A DNA stretch of 64,000 nucleotides from Ceraceosorus guamensis (Eukaryota > Basidiomycota > Exobasidiomycetes > Ceraceosorales > Ceraceosoraceae): contig NW_020290052.1 in the NCBI RefSeq assembly GCF_003144195.1, forward strand, positions 1 to 64,000, in the 5' to 3' direction. Position 1 is the stretch's first letter. Each line of letters begins with the position of its first letter. The position numbers were made by a program, and so were the translations under genes. Positions 21,380-33,250 of this stretch are shown here, piece by piece. The notes below the pieces were generated by a model, which saw only the letters and a list, made by a program, of their open reading frames with translations, did not search any database and was not told the origin of the DNA.

Positions 21380-24300
21380 GTCCAGTCCAGCGGAGAGCAA
21401 CTAGAAATCGAATTAGGATTTGGAGCTAGAGCACGCCAACGGTGCAGCAGCGCTTTGGAGTGGACGAACACCACCGATGGTCCAAGAATCTCCCTTATCA
21501 ACTTCTTAGTGCACGAGTTGCCACCGAGATGTTGAGTCGCAGCTCGGGCTGTGCGGAATGAGAAAAAAAGATTGGCGCAGTCAAAGGCGTTAGATTGGGA
21601 ACTCTTAATCGAACACCCAAAGCAGCCCGCGAGATGCCTGCCGGCCCTAAATGGTGCTGGCTACTTTCGGAAAGCATCGCCACTGCATGGCAACCTTCTT
21701 TACGATCCACTTTCCGCAAAATGCCACGCACACTGAAAGCGCAGCCAGCCGTGGCACTGCAGCTTGGAGGTACAACCCATCCAGCTGTGTGTCGGGCCGC
21801 CATGCGGGCCGCTGCGCGTCATGCCACGGACTGGCAGATCAACCTATTGGGCTTCAAGAGACCGCTGCGGATGTTCCGTCACGCGGCTCACATGGAGCAG
21901 CTAGATCCTCTCCAAATGATCGAGTGCAGATGATCGCCAGCTTGGCTCCGCGAGTCTGCCGCCACACATGGTCGGGTAGCGAGACGAGACGTCTCATTGA
22001 CTCACCGTTGTGATCACTTCAAGCACCTCGGCAGCGATCGACCCGACAATGATATGCGTAGAGCAGCGTGCGTGGACCGAATGATGAATGCGAGCAAGCT
22101 GTGGCTGCTCCAACTTTACGTATCACCCCGGGTGTGAAGGGTCAAATTGATGTCGGACTGTCAGTATTGCGGAGCTTGATTGGCACGCGAGAGGCGGATG
22201 TCGTATCGAGGTCTGCGGACGACAGTAGATGTGATGTGACGTGATGAGTTGGGATAGTTCCGCCGAAAAAGTCGTGTCTGTTGTTCCAGAAGAGCCTTGA
22301 ACCGAAGTTACAGAACGATCCAAAGAGTCCGAGCTCAGCGTGGTCCCCGCGCTCGCGCCGCGTGATCAGATGGATCAGCGGTCGAGCCTGCATACACGGG
22401 GCCGATCGGGTCCTGTGATGGCCTTCTCGGCAGTACTGGCACTTGAGAGGTAGCCGAGAGCCTCAGGGTCGCCGCGCCGTAGGAGCAGGACCGGCAGGCC
22501 AGATGCGGCGGAGGGGGCTATCCTGGGCAGCCAAGATGACGATGAAGTCACGCGTCGAGGCAGGATATCGGTCGACCGAAGCCCTCGGAAACTTGCTTCC
22601 CACAAGCGGCTGCTTGGAAATGGAGGAACACTACGCGCGCTGTCTAGTGGTGGTGGTGATGATCAGGACGGCGAAGAGCAGAGCAGGATGCGGGTAGCAG
22701 GTCGAGAAAAAGTTCAATAAAGACTCTCTCTGAAGTCGTGGTGGAGTCTATCAGCTGCAGGCGAGCAGCACGAATTCAGGCACCGCGAGGCAGCAGCGAG
22801 TTGGTGCGCAAGGGGCAGCAAGGGCGCGGCTGGGGAAGCGTGTGCTGATGCGCTGAGATCCCAATCGCACCATGCAAGTGTGCGCCCTCCGCTGCTGAGC
22901 TGCTTCTCTGCTGCAGTGATGAGTGCGTTTGCTTGGTTATTGCTGTGTAGGAATTGAGGCGAGGAGACGCGGCTTGTGTGCGTTGCTGAGAAAAGGCGCG
23001 CAGGATGCATGCATGCAATGCAGCAGCTAGCAAGCTGCAGCAGCAGCAAATCAAAAATGGAAACGCTGCTGCTGCTGCTGCTTAATTGGGGTGGACTTTG
23101 GGTGAGTCAAGTGTGACTTCGGCGGGGAGCACCGCGTCCGCAAGTCGAAGCAAGGGCAGGGGTAGCCGTTGCTTCTGCTTGACTTCCTTGCCTCGCTTCA
23201 ACCTGACCTACGGATCAAACAAGCGATCCCAATAGCAAGGAACGAGCGGCAGAAATCTGCAATGCAAGAGGGAGAGGTATCCACTTCCGGCTTCTTTGCT
23301 GGCTGATGCGATGGTTCGAGACGCGTACGTGTAGAGACCCTCGGTCGGTCAAGAGCAACACTCGAGACTTTGCCGAAGCGAATGGAGCCCTTGGCTTGGC
23401 ACGGCAGCCGAGAGCAAGCGGAGCTTGCGCTTGGTCCGACAGAATGGGACGATCTTTGCAAGTGAGCAGCCGCAGGGCTGGCGCCGTGAGGCTGGATTTG
23501 GGTATGAGCAAGACAAGAAATTGCCGATGCCGGTGGCGAAGAAAGGGGTCGATGGAAGGAGGCGAGGTGTTGGTTGACCGCGCGGTTTTGATGTTGGTGG
23601 GCGCGGCTATGTGCGTGCGCGCAGCGGAAGCTTCTGTCGGCCGTGCTTCATTAAGCAACAAAATTCGATCAAGCAGGGTGGCCAGGTCGTGTGACCTGTG
23701 CAAACTCGCGACTCACGACTGGATGCAGGGCCGAGTGGGGTCGTACGTCCGCTGGTGGGCTGTGAGTGGTGCAGTCGTGAGGAGTAGATTCGATGGATGC
23801 CGTCGGCAAGTGCGGTGCGGTGCGGGATGCTTCTGCGGCCTCGGAATTCGAGTCGTGAATGCAGATACTGTAGATGCATGCGAACGACGCCGCACTGCTG
23901 TGGTGCTATGAACGGCGCGAGCGAGGGGGCGAGGAAGCGCGAACGAAGGCTTGGCAGAATTTGGCGCGGCTTCGAGTTTGGCCGCTGTCGAACCGAACGA
24001 GTGGGTCGCGCGACAGCGCCGACGATGTGGCTCGGAGCTCCAAGTCTCGGCGTTGGGCCTCCGCTGCGGAGGTGGATCTTCTGCTATTGGTGAGTATCGA
24101 TGAATTGTGATTTGGAAGAGGCAGTGAACTAGTCTGGATCACGAGGTGGTCTCAGAAAAGCTGCGAGAGTCTGTAAGGTCCACTCCAGTAGTCAAAGTGC
24201 GAGAGCTCGGCTGCGTGGCGTGCTCTTGACTAGTCGAATGTGCAACCGAACGTCGTCGCATACGCAAGTCGATCGAGCCCACACTCAGTAGTGACTTGGC

Positions 24301-26592
24301 TAGAGGCTGAGGCGTACTCCTGTGTAAGGCAGCCCGGATGTGAGGCCAGGATTAGAAGTAGCTTCACAGACGGATGCGGAGAGTAGCAAACCCGAGCGAG
24401 AGCGGTGAATGTTGGAGCGACGTGAGGATTGATGGACGCGATCATTGTGCCCTTGGTCTTAAGACCATCAGCAAGGGCGGGTCCATCCAGCGCCGGACAC
24501 CCGCACGCATGACATTCGCGTTTCAGCCTCACTCATGCGCAAACGTACTCAGGAATCGCGTCGAACGGCGGGGCCTCTGGCGAGAGAGCCAGCGGCACTT
24601 CATCTGCCCAAGAGCAACAAGCCTATGCGAGTCTCCAGAGCCCTGCCGCTCGACTTGACTGGCCGATGTCAGCCTGGAAAGCTCATTCGCCACGCTTTTG
24701 AAGTCAGATTTGCGCTAGCCCAATTAGCTTTCGTATCCACTATACGCGACTCGTGACCCTCCGAACGGATTGGCGGAAGGCGTGATGGGAATGTGCACCG
24801 CACGGTCAGGCAAGAATGCAGCTGACCGTACACAATCGCAACGCATTCAGACACGCTAGAGAGAGTGCTGGGCTGCGCCAAGCGGTGCATGGCGAGAGAA
24901 GAGCACCTGTGCAAAGGGTCTACGTGCAGTTTCCCTCTGTGAGAAACACCAGATCAGCAACATCCCCGTCAAAGAGTGCAGCGGCAACACGGAAAAGGGG
25001 GAGCAGCGGCGATGTGAATCGTGACATTTACGTATCTTGTACAAAGGCAAGCGTTACGGGCTGTCTACGTCAACAAAACACAGAGTTCTTAGACACGCCG
25101 CTCCGGATCCGGTACCAGAGCTGAGGGATTCGCCTCCGCCGATCGATCTCTCGGGTATCGATACCCTGCCAGTGTGAGTGTGAGTCACGATTCGTCAGTC
25201 GCGAGTCTGTTGTGAGTGTGAACGCACACACAAAGAACTCCCGGCCTCCGTCGCGCTTGGGCGGTGTTTCAACTTTTGACGCATCGCGTGCAGCTTGGCG
25301 CAGCGCTATATTGGCCGTGTGATTGCACGCGCTTCTTTTGACTGCTGTGACTCAGACTGCCTACACAGCAACAGTCACACAGGGTCTAGTATTTGCGAGT
25401 ATCTCGATCGACCATGATCGATGAGGCACGCTGCCTAGCTTATACGCTGCCTATACACCTTGCAGGTGACTCGCAGGACTCAGCTTCTGACACCGGAATT
25501 TGAGCGACACATCTTGTGACGCGCGTGCGCTCGCCTCTGAATTGAATGAGGCTGAGCAGAAGCAGCTAGACTGGCGCAGCAGCTCGAAGCGCAACCTTGT
25601 ACGACTCAAGTCGCCGCTTTTTTCTCACGATGCATGCACTCACTCGGCAGTCGTGAGCGAGCGTCCTGTGCTTACTTGTTCTTGACCAATCACATCTCAA
25701 TCACGCGGGCGGCCGCCAGAGCGCGCTCCAGATGCGGCGTCTGACTTGATTGGCATGAAGCTTGGATCGCAAACCGACCCGCTACGGCTTGTCGCGCGTT
25801 CTTTGAGCAGCCTTGGGTCAGCCCAAGTCTAGAGAAGCTCCCAGGTGGCGCAGCAGAGGAGACGCTACAGGTTGCAGGAAGCCTCACAACCGCAGTTTGG
25901 TGCTTTGCGGAAAGAGTCGAGAAGCGGACGAAGAGAGGAGGGGACACTCACGGACTCGCAAAGCGCGACATCCAGGCGCGCTTTGCAAGCTTCCCGGCGC
26001 ATGAAAGCAAAATCCTCACCGTATTCCACAGGTCCACTATAGCGACGATCCATCCATCGACAATCATCTCACTCCTCGGCCCGTTCGCCTGGGTTCATTC
26101 AGCAAAGGCCGCACGGGTCGAGCCACGAACGCGAACAGTCCGCGAGCGTGATGAGGGTGCTGCTCCCATCAAGAAGCACGACTCACGACTGTCGAGCCGG
26201 CGCACGCTATAGGGAGGAATGAGCCTGTCGGCGTACAGGCGCGGCTCTAGCGGAATCGGGACGCTAAAATCGCGCCGGCTTTACAAGCGCCATCGGGCCA
26301 CGCAGTAGGGATGAAGCACCTTCGTCCCATTCTCTTCGCGATCGAGGTGCTCATCGCCCGTGACAGAAAGCGTTTCGCAGCACAGGCACATGCGTAATGG
26401 GATGAAAGTTGTCAGGACTTGCATTCCAAAATTGAAGCTTGAACATTGCCAAGTAATATATCGTGCAGGACATTCACAGTGATCACCTGCACGCCAGATG
26501 ATAGACCGCGCGGTCATTCTTTCTTGAGTGAACCCTGATGCTGACGAAGATGACACAGCTGTCATCACTCAGCCAGAAGGTGTGAATCATGT
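21380..26592. other. Gene-poor region of about 5.2 kb
   Basis: No supported gene. The left end is the promoter and possible 5' UTR intron of the gene at 18077-21379. A GCA/CTG-rich patch lies around 22740-23090. TCACGACT/AGTCGTGA words are frequent between 23700 and 26190. Open frames such as 23306-23911 (201 codons) lack any recognisable domain. Confidence 0.5.
22743..23090. repeat. GCA/CTG-rich low-complexity patch
   Basis: Many short GCA/CTG runs are concentrated here, including GCAGCAGCAGCA near 23035-23047 and (CTG)5 at 23066-23080, together with ATGCATGCATGCA at 23005-23017. The runs occur in both orientations and could pair. No reading frame through the patch looks like a gene. Confidence 0.6.
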
Positions 26593-29351
26593 CTAATATG
26601 CAAGCGCACGTCGGACTTCCTCGTCGTGAATGAACGTGTTGAGTATCACCTCGTGGCGCGCGGTCAGCGTCTCGACCGTGCTGTTCATGAACTGGAAATT
26701 GAGATTCGCACGCTTCGGGATCCCTGGACGCGGCCGGGTCGAGTAAGAAGGCCACGACATGGCTGCGTGACGCGGACAGTGACAAAGCTTCAGCTCATAG
26801 CGTCGCTTGCCTGACCTGCTTCTCCGCTTGCGATAGCTCGGCATAATTACACTCGTGAGCTGCGCGCTGCACTCACCTCCTCGACCGTTTGGCGTGTGAT
26901 GATTCACAAAGCTGACCCACGAGCTCGCGAGCGCTTCAGCCACGCTAGCCCATCTACTGCCGGGCACTCGAAAATCTGACCAGAGGGTGGGCCACGATTA
27001 GCATCGCAGTGCTCGCAATTGTGCTTGGGCACCACAATCTTCTCACCAGTCGGCGGTCGAAGGAAAAGATAAGATGCAGACGGCCTGCGGTAGCGAGGTC
27101 AAGGTCAGCAAACATCCCGACGCCCTCGCGCGGAGCTGTGTGTTCACACCACGCACTTGAACACTGTGACACGACGGAAGCGAGGTCGGGAAATGCACGG
27201 TCAGCAGTGAGTCCCCGCGCTTGCAAATAGCCGCCCTTGCGTGTCTGCATCGCTGTTTCGCCTCACAGTAATCGTTATCGACGGCGTGAGGGACGCCTAG
27301 GTGTGCTGGCGCGCCGGGAGCAGGCTCGCTTAGCGTATACGACCAGATCGGGAAAGTTTTGTTATGCTCTTGAAGAGCTGCAGAATGCCGTTCGAGCAGA
27401 TAGCGAGTCGGGGCCACAAAGCCTAGGTCGCCCACTGCATCGGTCATGGGAAATTTCGTACCATTTAGCTCGGATAGCAATCTACTTCTTCCAGCAAGCG
27501 CGGTTTGTGTCGAGGACCACTCACGAATGGCGGCGGCGCGCTTGTATTGATTCGTCTCGTTTGGTGCAAATAGACGATCCTCTGGCTTCTTTCCAACCAG
27601 ATCGGCTCTGAAAGGACTTCCTTTGACAGGGTCGTCTGGGTATGCTTGCAGTATCTTGTCGATGACCGTATATTGATGACTGACATCCAGGCCTTCGGTA
27701 GAGAGAACGCCCCTTCGCATCCAGGAGAACAGCATGGAAGAGTTCTGAATATTTGTAGGCGTGAACAACGTTCCTTCGTCGAGCTGAGGGTCCCGCGCAG
27801 TGAAGCATCAAGAACGCACATCAGTACGCCGCGGTCTGCAGCCCTCTTGCTTGCTGTCAGTTCTAAAACTTACCGTATTGCCCGCCAAGATGGGAATGTC
27901 AAGGTATTTGCCTCTGGTCACACGTTCGTAAGCCGACTCGGGCACAAAGTAAGGATCCTGAGTGGGAAACCAAGGGAAGAAGAATTGGGTCTGCCAAGAA
28001 GCTTCGTTGAGGACACCTAGTAGGCGCTGGACAGAGCGGGTGTTGGCTGCCATCATAGAAGCAGTGGAAAGCCCACGCAGGCAGGCGATCTGCTCGCGAG
28101 AGCCGACTTTGGCAGCGCAGGGCGTCGTCGCTAGTAGCTGATTGTACTCGTCCCTGTGCCTGTAGTTGGTTGCCGACACGCTCCCGGGGCTAACGAAGCA
28201 AAAGCATATCGTCAGCGAGAGACGAGGGCACTGAAGCGAACTCTGTCCACCCACAATGCACCCCCGCTTTGAAGTATCACGGCATGAAACAAATCCTCGC
28301 GCTCCCTGTCCGCGTCATTTGCCAGCATCTGATACATGCTCGACACCGCCCCTGCGGATTCGCCGCCGAGCGTGATGTGGTCAGGATCGCCGCCGAATTG
28401 CGCAATATTCTGTGCGGCAAAAGAAGTGTGAGCGGCTTGCTCGTGCATGAGAGGCAATTTCAAAGGATCTTGCGCACCCTCTTGACCCATCTCAGAGCGG
28501 TCCTTTGATCCCATAGCATGGTATTGAGATCAGCATCTCCTTCTGCCGCTAGCTCATTGACGGCAGGACCAGCCAGCAGACCGAATGCGCCAACGCGGTA
28601 GTTGAGCGTCACGACGATGATGGGCTCGCCTTTTCTCAAAGAGGCTTGCATCAAAGTCTTTGGATCGTACAAAAAGTCTGCGCCCATTATCCTGCGTGAG
28701 CGGGCGCATGAGAGCGAAAGTGAGTGCAATGACTGCAGCGCTTGTGGAAGGCGAACGACTTACCACGCGCCTCCATAAATCCACACAAACACTGGCAGAG
28801 GCTTGTGAATGCTTATGCCCGGCGGCCTGGCAATGTTTACATGCAGACAATCCTCCGACACCACCTCTTGCAATCTTCCTGCCGGCAAGGGAGGTGCCCA
28901 TCCGCCAAAGACTTTGGGCACGACACTGCGATAGAGGCGAGCACTGTGTCAATGCGTGACACTTGAGTCTGCGCTGTGCACGAGTCCCTTCCATCCACAC
29001 ACGTCGCGCTCACAATTGCGGACAGCTAGGAGCAAAGAATGAGGCGTCGTAAACGCCTTGCCAAGACAAAGTGCGATTGACCTGAATCGACTCGACTGGA
29101 AATTTGTGGCTCAGGTTTTCCCAGATGGGTCTCGGTCTTCTGAATCTTCCCTCGTTGGCAGTGTCCAAAGCGTAGCGTACGCCTCTAAAGTACTCTATGC
29201 CACCCTCTTCGATGCCCCTCACCGTGCCTTGTTCCAGCCGCACCTCCGGACTCTTGACATCCGGCTCCGATGTGAGGATGGTGCTGTAGGACACCAGGCT
29301 CAGGAGCGCCAAGTACAACGCTCCTCGGAGGAGTCTTGCGATCAGAGACAT
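26593..29351 (-). CDS. Type-B carboxylesterase/lipase, secreted or ER-targeted
   Basis: Nine exons on the minus strand: 29351-29014, 28970-28764, 28691-28478, 28409-28255, 28189-27874, 27783-27525, 27434-27267, 26975-26877 and 26762-26593, giving about 641 residues. An N-terminal hydrophobic segment (RLLRGALYLALLSLVSYSTI) looks like a signal peptide or anchor. Family marks are EDCLHVNI, an oxyanion-type GGAW, the nucleophile elbow GGESAG (Ser271), LDEGTLF (Glu413) and GVPHAVDNDY (His546), completing a Ser-Glu-His triad. The C-terminal WPSY is also typical. Nearly all joins restore both frame and family consensus. The weakest are the first intron (only 43 nt) and the 291-nt seventh intron. It would hydrolyse carboxylic esters; the substrate is unknown. 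Confidence 0.85.
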
Positions 29352-30606
29352 CTTGGCTTCAAGGCGTGTGTCCAGGAAGCTCGTGATGGTGATGCTGATC
29401 CAAAAGTGAGTGCAAACACGCTTCAGAGGACCACGTCCCGCTACACGTACGATCCTTCGTTCTCAGAATCACAGATCCTGAAGCTTAGCGCCCCCACACG
29501 CGAGCCAAGGTCATCCAATTGCCAATCACGAATCTTCTCGCCTCTCGGCATGCACATATGCTGGCTCGTCGGCCACGCAGCAGCACCAGCATGCAGACAA
29601 ATCACAAATGTCCGTCCACTCAGACTCGCATTGATCGGTACACTCACACTCACGGACTCTTGACTCCCAAAGTCCGCACCGATCGTTCATTACGGTCCCA
29701 GAGCACAACGCTCACACTATAGAGACTCATACGTGTGACTCTTCTTCTGTCGACATACCACTGTGACTCTTGACTTCCACTCATGACTCACGGTTGCCGC
29801 ATACTCACGACTCACGACTGTGATTGTATGTGACTGCAGTGTATGCAGCAACGACGACCTAGCTGTTCTCAAACGGCGCTTGTGACTTGCTGCTGGCTTG
29901 TTCTTTTGCAGCGGCTCACCCGCGTACTTGCATCTGCTGTCTACGCGGAGCATCCACAGGTACGCTGCACCCTCATCATCAGCATGCATGCATGGGAATC
30001 AAGAATCTTGAATTAACCCGCGGGGTACGTGCCGCAAGTCACGCGGGCGCCGACGCGGGAATCGTCTCGCCGTAGTGCTTGACCACGTGACACACTTTGC
30101 TAGCATCTTGCTCACGTATTGCGTGCATTTGATTTAATCGTGAATCACTGAATGCTGCGCTGTTGTGCGAGCCACGCGACCGTGACGCGTGAGCAGGAAG
30201 AAAAAAGTTCCAAAGCCGCGGTCGGTGCGGTGCGGTGCGGTGATCGAACTTGGCGGTTACAAGGTGCGGTGAGGATGGCGCCGCTGAGTCACACACACCC
30301 TCTTCTCCATATCGTGATAGCGTTACAATCGTGAATAAGATCATCACAGCACATCCTTTCCAGACGTCGATCGCATCGCTTCATCTCGGTCTCTCTTCAG
30401 CCTCACACATCCGCTACAAGCATCACCGTCATCATCACCATCAGCTCAGAGGCTTCCGCGTCACTTGTGCAACTGTGCCGCAGTCCCTTACACCTCGTCA
30501 GACCTTACACTGCGCAGTCCAGCTTCCCTTTCGAGCTGCAAATTCGTGAACACTCGACCCCATTGCAGCGTAGCGCACTTGAGCCCCATCGCTTTTTCCT
30601 CCACGC
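29352..30606. other. Divergent promoter region
   Basis: This separates the esterase (minus) from the SET-Tad3 gene (plus). It contains a dense group of TCACGACT-like words at about 29750-29830, GCATGCATGCATG at 29982-29994 and a (GGTGC)n run at about 30223-30242. No gene was seen. Confidence 0.5.
30223..30242 (+). repeat. (GGTGC)n short tandem repeat
   Basis: About four GGTGC units in tandem within the esterase/SET-Tad3 promoter region. Confidence 0.8.
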
Positions 30607-33173
30607 ATGCCTACAGCGGTTCTCATGGCACCCTCGGCCCTCGATGCGACTCCTCACTCAAAGTCAGCACAGGCTTCAGCACTTCCACCAGCAACTTCCA
30701 TTTCGTCAGGTTTTGTGGCACTCTCTAATGGCCGATCTGAACACATGCACCGGCCGACGGCGAGCAGCGCAGACGTGTATGTGAGCTCTTCCAACGGGAA
30801 ACATGATGCCTCTCGCACTCTTCCAGTCATCGGGAAGCCTTCAAATGGCCAAATCAATCCGCCTCACCATCACCACCGCCAACAGCACCTACAACTTCAG
30901 CACAAGTATCCTTCCCTAACTCCCCATCTGGCCACGCACATCACCATCAGGTCCCACCCGGAGCGAGGCAGGGGTGTCTTCGCAACGCGTGACCTTTCTG
31001 CGGGCACCGTCATAGACATCAGTCCCGTGCTCCTGTTCCCAGCCAACGAGTACGAGCAGTACGGCCAACATACCCAGCTGGACAGCTACACGTTCGTCTG
31101 GAGAAGATCGAAGGAAGGCTCAGAGATGGCTCTTGCCCTGGGATTGGGTGAGTTGACATTTTGCACAATCTTGCTCACGTCTCCGCTCCAGCTTACGTCG
31201 CCCTTGTCCCCTTAGGCTCCCTGTTCAATCACGACCCCATCGCCCCAAACGTCTCTTACACTCTGGATCACTCCTCACAAGTCATTCGCTTCACAACTGC
31301 ACGGCCGGCGCAAAAAGGCGAAGAGCTATGCATCAGCTACGGGGCTGGAAGAATGTGGTGGGAAGCTAGCGAAGGAGAATCTTCGCGCGCGGGTTCGCAG
31401 AGCGAACTCGACGAAGACGAGCTGCTGCGTTTAGGTCAGGGTCTCGACGAGGATTGGGAGGCTGACAAGGGCATTGCTACGATGCAGCACATCAATAGGC
31501 ATGGGTTGCGGAATGGTCACCCGGTCAAGCCATCAGCGTCCAGCAGTGACCACGGGCGTCGCGATGCTGCGCTATCCACAACGCCATCGCTTGCAAGCAC
31601 TGCGCAACCTCGCTCTGCTGTGGCACAGGGCAAGCAACCTGAGCGCGGCAGACTGTGGCGCCTAACGGAGGCCATCGATCCCGAGAGCGCACCTCTCGAG
31701 CTTTTGCCAGCTTGGGTCATCGACGTGGAGCCTCGGCGCACCGGCGCGTTTGTCAGCTTCCAACAAGCTTTCAAGAAGGCCGTGCAGGAAGCTGGGGTAT
31801 GCGACGATCCGCAATTGATAGTAAGACATCTTCGCACCTACCGCAAGACCATGCTGTCGCCGCCGGCAGGAAATGAGGTATCATTAGCGGGTCACAGTCG
31901 GCCTGCAGAGAAGCCGAGGCCGATACTGCAGGGAATGATCTGTGCGCAGCAGAACATGCCCAGCAAGGAAATGCTGCTTGAACTCTTGGTGCGACTCGGG
32001 GCTTCCAGCTTTACTGTCAATGGAGGTGAGCCGACGCCCTACTTGGTGGACGTACCGGCAGATCCCGCTCCCTCGCGCAGTCGACTAGCCGAGTGGACCT
32101 CGTACTGGCCCACTAACCACCAATCGCGAGGAAATGATTGCGCGGGACTGCAGTCCTCGAATGCCAGCGTGCCGCTAATCGTGGACCGGATGAAGGACGA
32201 ACAGCTATGGACGCCCGAAGCGCTTCAATGGGCCCGAAGCCACCTGCGAAAATGCGTCGACTTGGCTTTGGAAGCGAAGTCGAAGGGGCAAGTGCCTATA
32301 GCTGCGCGCGTCACTCTACCCTTCCACTTGCCGCCCTGGCGAGGAGGCGGCGTGCCGAGGACGACTTCGAGTGGAACTACGCATACTTCCAACAGCAGCT
32401 CAAGAGCAGGCGAGGACAGTCCGAGAAGCGACGGCGCTACGACTTGCGAGGAGCCGCAAGCGCTGCGCAATGCAGCGGCGGCAGCAATCGCAGCTGCTGA
32501 CGCAGCAGCCGTCACTAGCGCTCCTATCGAAGCTGCAGCCCACGATACGCGGATAGAGGAGCGAAATCCATTAAAACATGCCGTCACGAATGTGATCAAG
32601 ACGGTGGCCAGCATTCGATCCGAGCGAGAAAAGGAGCGACACAAGCTGCTGGGACATTCTCTGGCCGATACGCGCACGCCGTCGCCGACCGTCGCGGGCG
32701 CTCGGAGCACGCAAGAAGAAGCAGAGCTTGGAGAAGAGCACAGAGCTTCAGCTTTGGTCGCTGCTGCTGGTGATGATGGTGGTGGTGGCGGTGGTAACGA
32801 GACGCCTGCGCGGTCAGTCTCTAGCATCCCAGCGCGGGGAGCAGTAGCGAATGGGCAGGATTACCTCTTGACCTCTTTGGCGCTCTTCACGACGCACGAA
32901 CCATGCTTGTCCTGCTGCATGGCGCTCATACACTCTCGCGTCAGGGTGCTGTACTTTTTGTACCCTTCACCAGGCGCTGGTGGATGCTGCGGCGCTGCGA
33001 CGGGGAAGCTACTGGGAGGCAGGGATGGTGGTCCGTATGCTGTGCATGAACAGAGCGGTCTGAATCATAGATTCGAAGTCTGGCGTTGGCTAGGACCGTT
33101 GGACGAAGATGCGACGGAGCAGGACAGCGCAAAGTTGAAGCAGGAACTGAGCATTGATGGGCTTGAGCCCTAG
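30607..33173 (+). CDS. TAD3: SET-domain/Tad3 fusion: putative lysine methyltransferase joined to tRNA adenosine-34 deaminase subunit
   Basis: Two exons, 30607-31147 and 31216-33173, give 832 residues. The N-terminal third is a SET domain: RGRGVFATRDLSAGTVI, then LGLGSLFNHDPIAPNVSY (NHxxxPN) and GEELCISYG. The C-terminal part matches Tad3/ADAT3, the non-catalytic partner of Tad2 that makes inosine at the tRNA wobble position: KHAVTNVI (about residue 635) carries Val where active deaminases have the catalytic Glu, THEPCLSCCMALIHSR (Cys about 744 and 747) supplies zinc ligands, and HEQSGLNHRFEVWR closes the domain. A competing acceptor 24 nt upstream (31192) would add eight residues before GSLFNH. 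The ATG at 30625 is an alternative start. As far as I recall, SET plus Tad3 fusions occur in other fungi, so the join is probably real. The 3' end lies only 77 bases from the converging mannosyltransferase stop. Confidence 0.85.
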
Positions 33174-33250
33174 AGCAGAGCAATGGCATGATGCTACATC
33201 TACATGCGGCGCAGTGAAGTTCGTCGTGAGCGACGTTGTTTGCGTCTCCT

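Noticed and set aside
22743-23090. CTG/GCA patch considered as a polyglutamine gene or CRISPR-like array
   Set aside because: Runs are short, in mixed orientation, without regular spacers and without a surrounding reading frame.
23306-23911. 201-codon plus-strand open frame
   Set aside because: Arg/Cys-rich chance-like sequence within DNA full of intergenic repeat words.
29058-29663. 201-codon plus-strand frame over the start of the esterase
   Set aside because: Antisense to exon 1, which has a signal peptide and family motifs.
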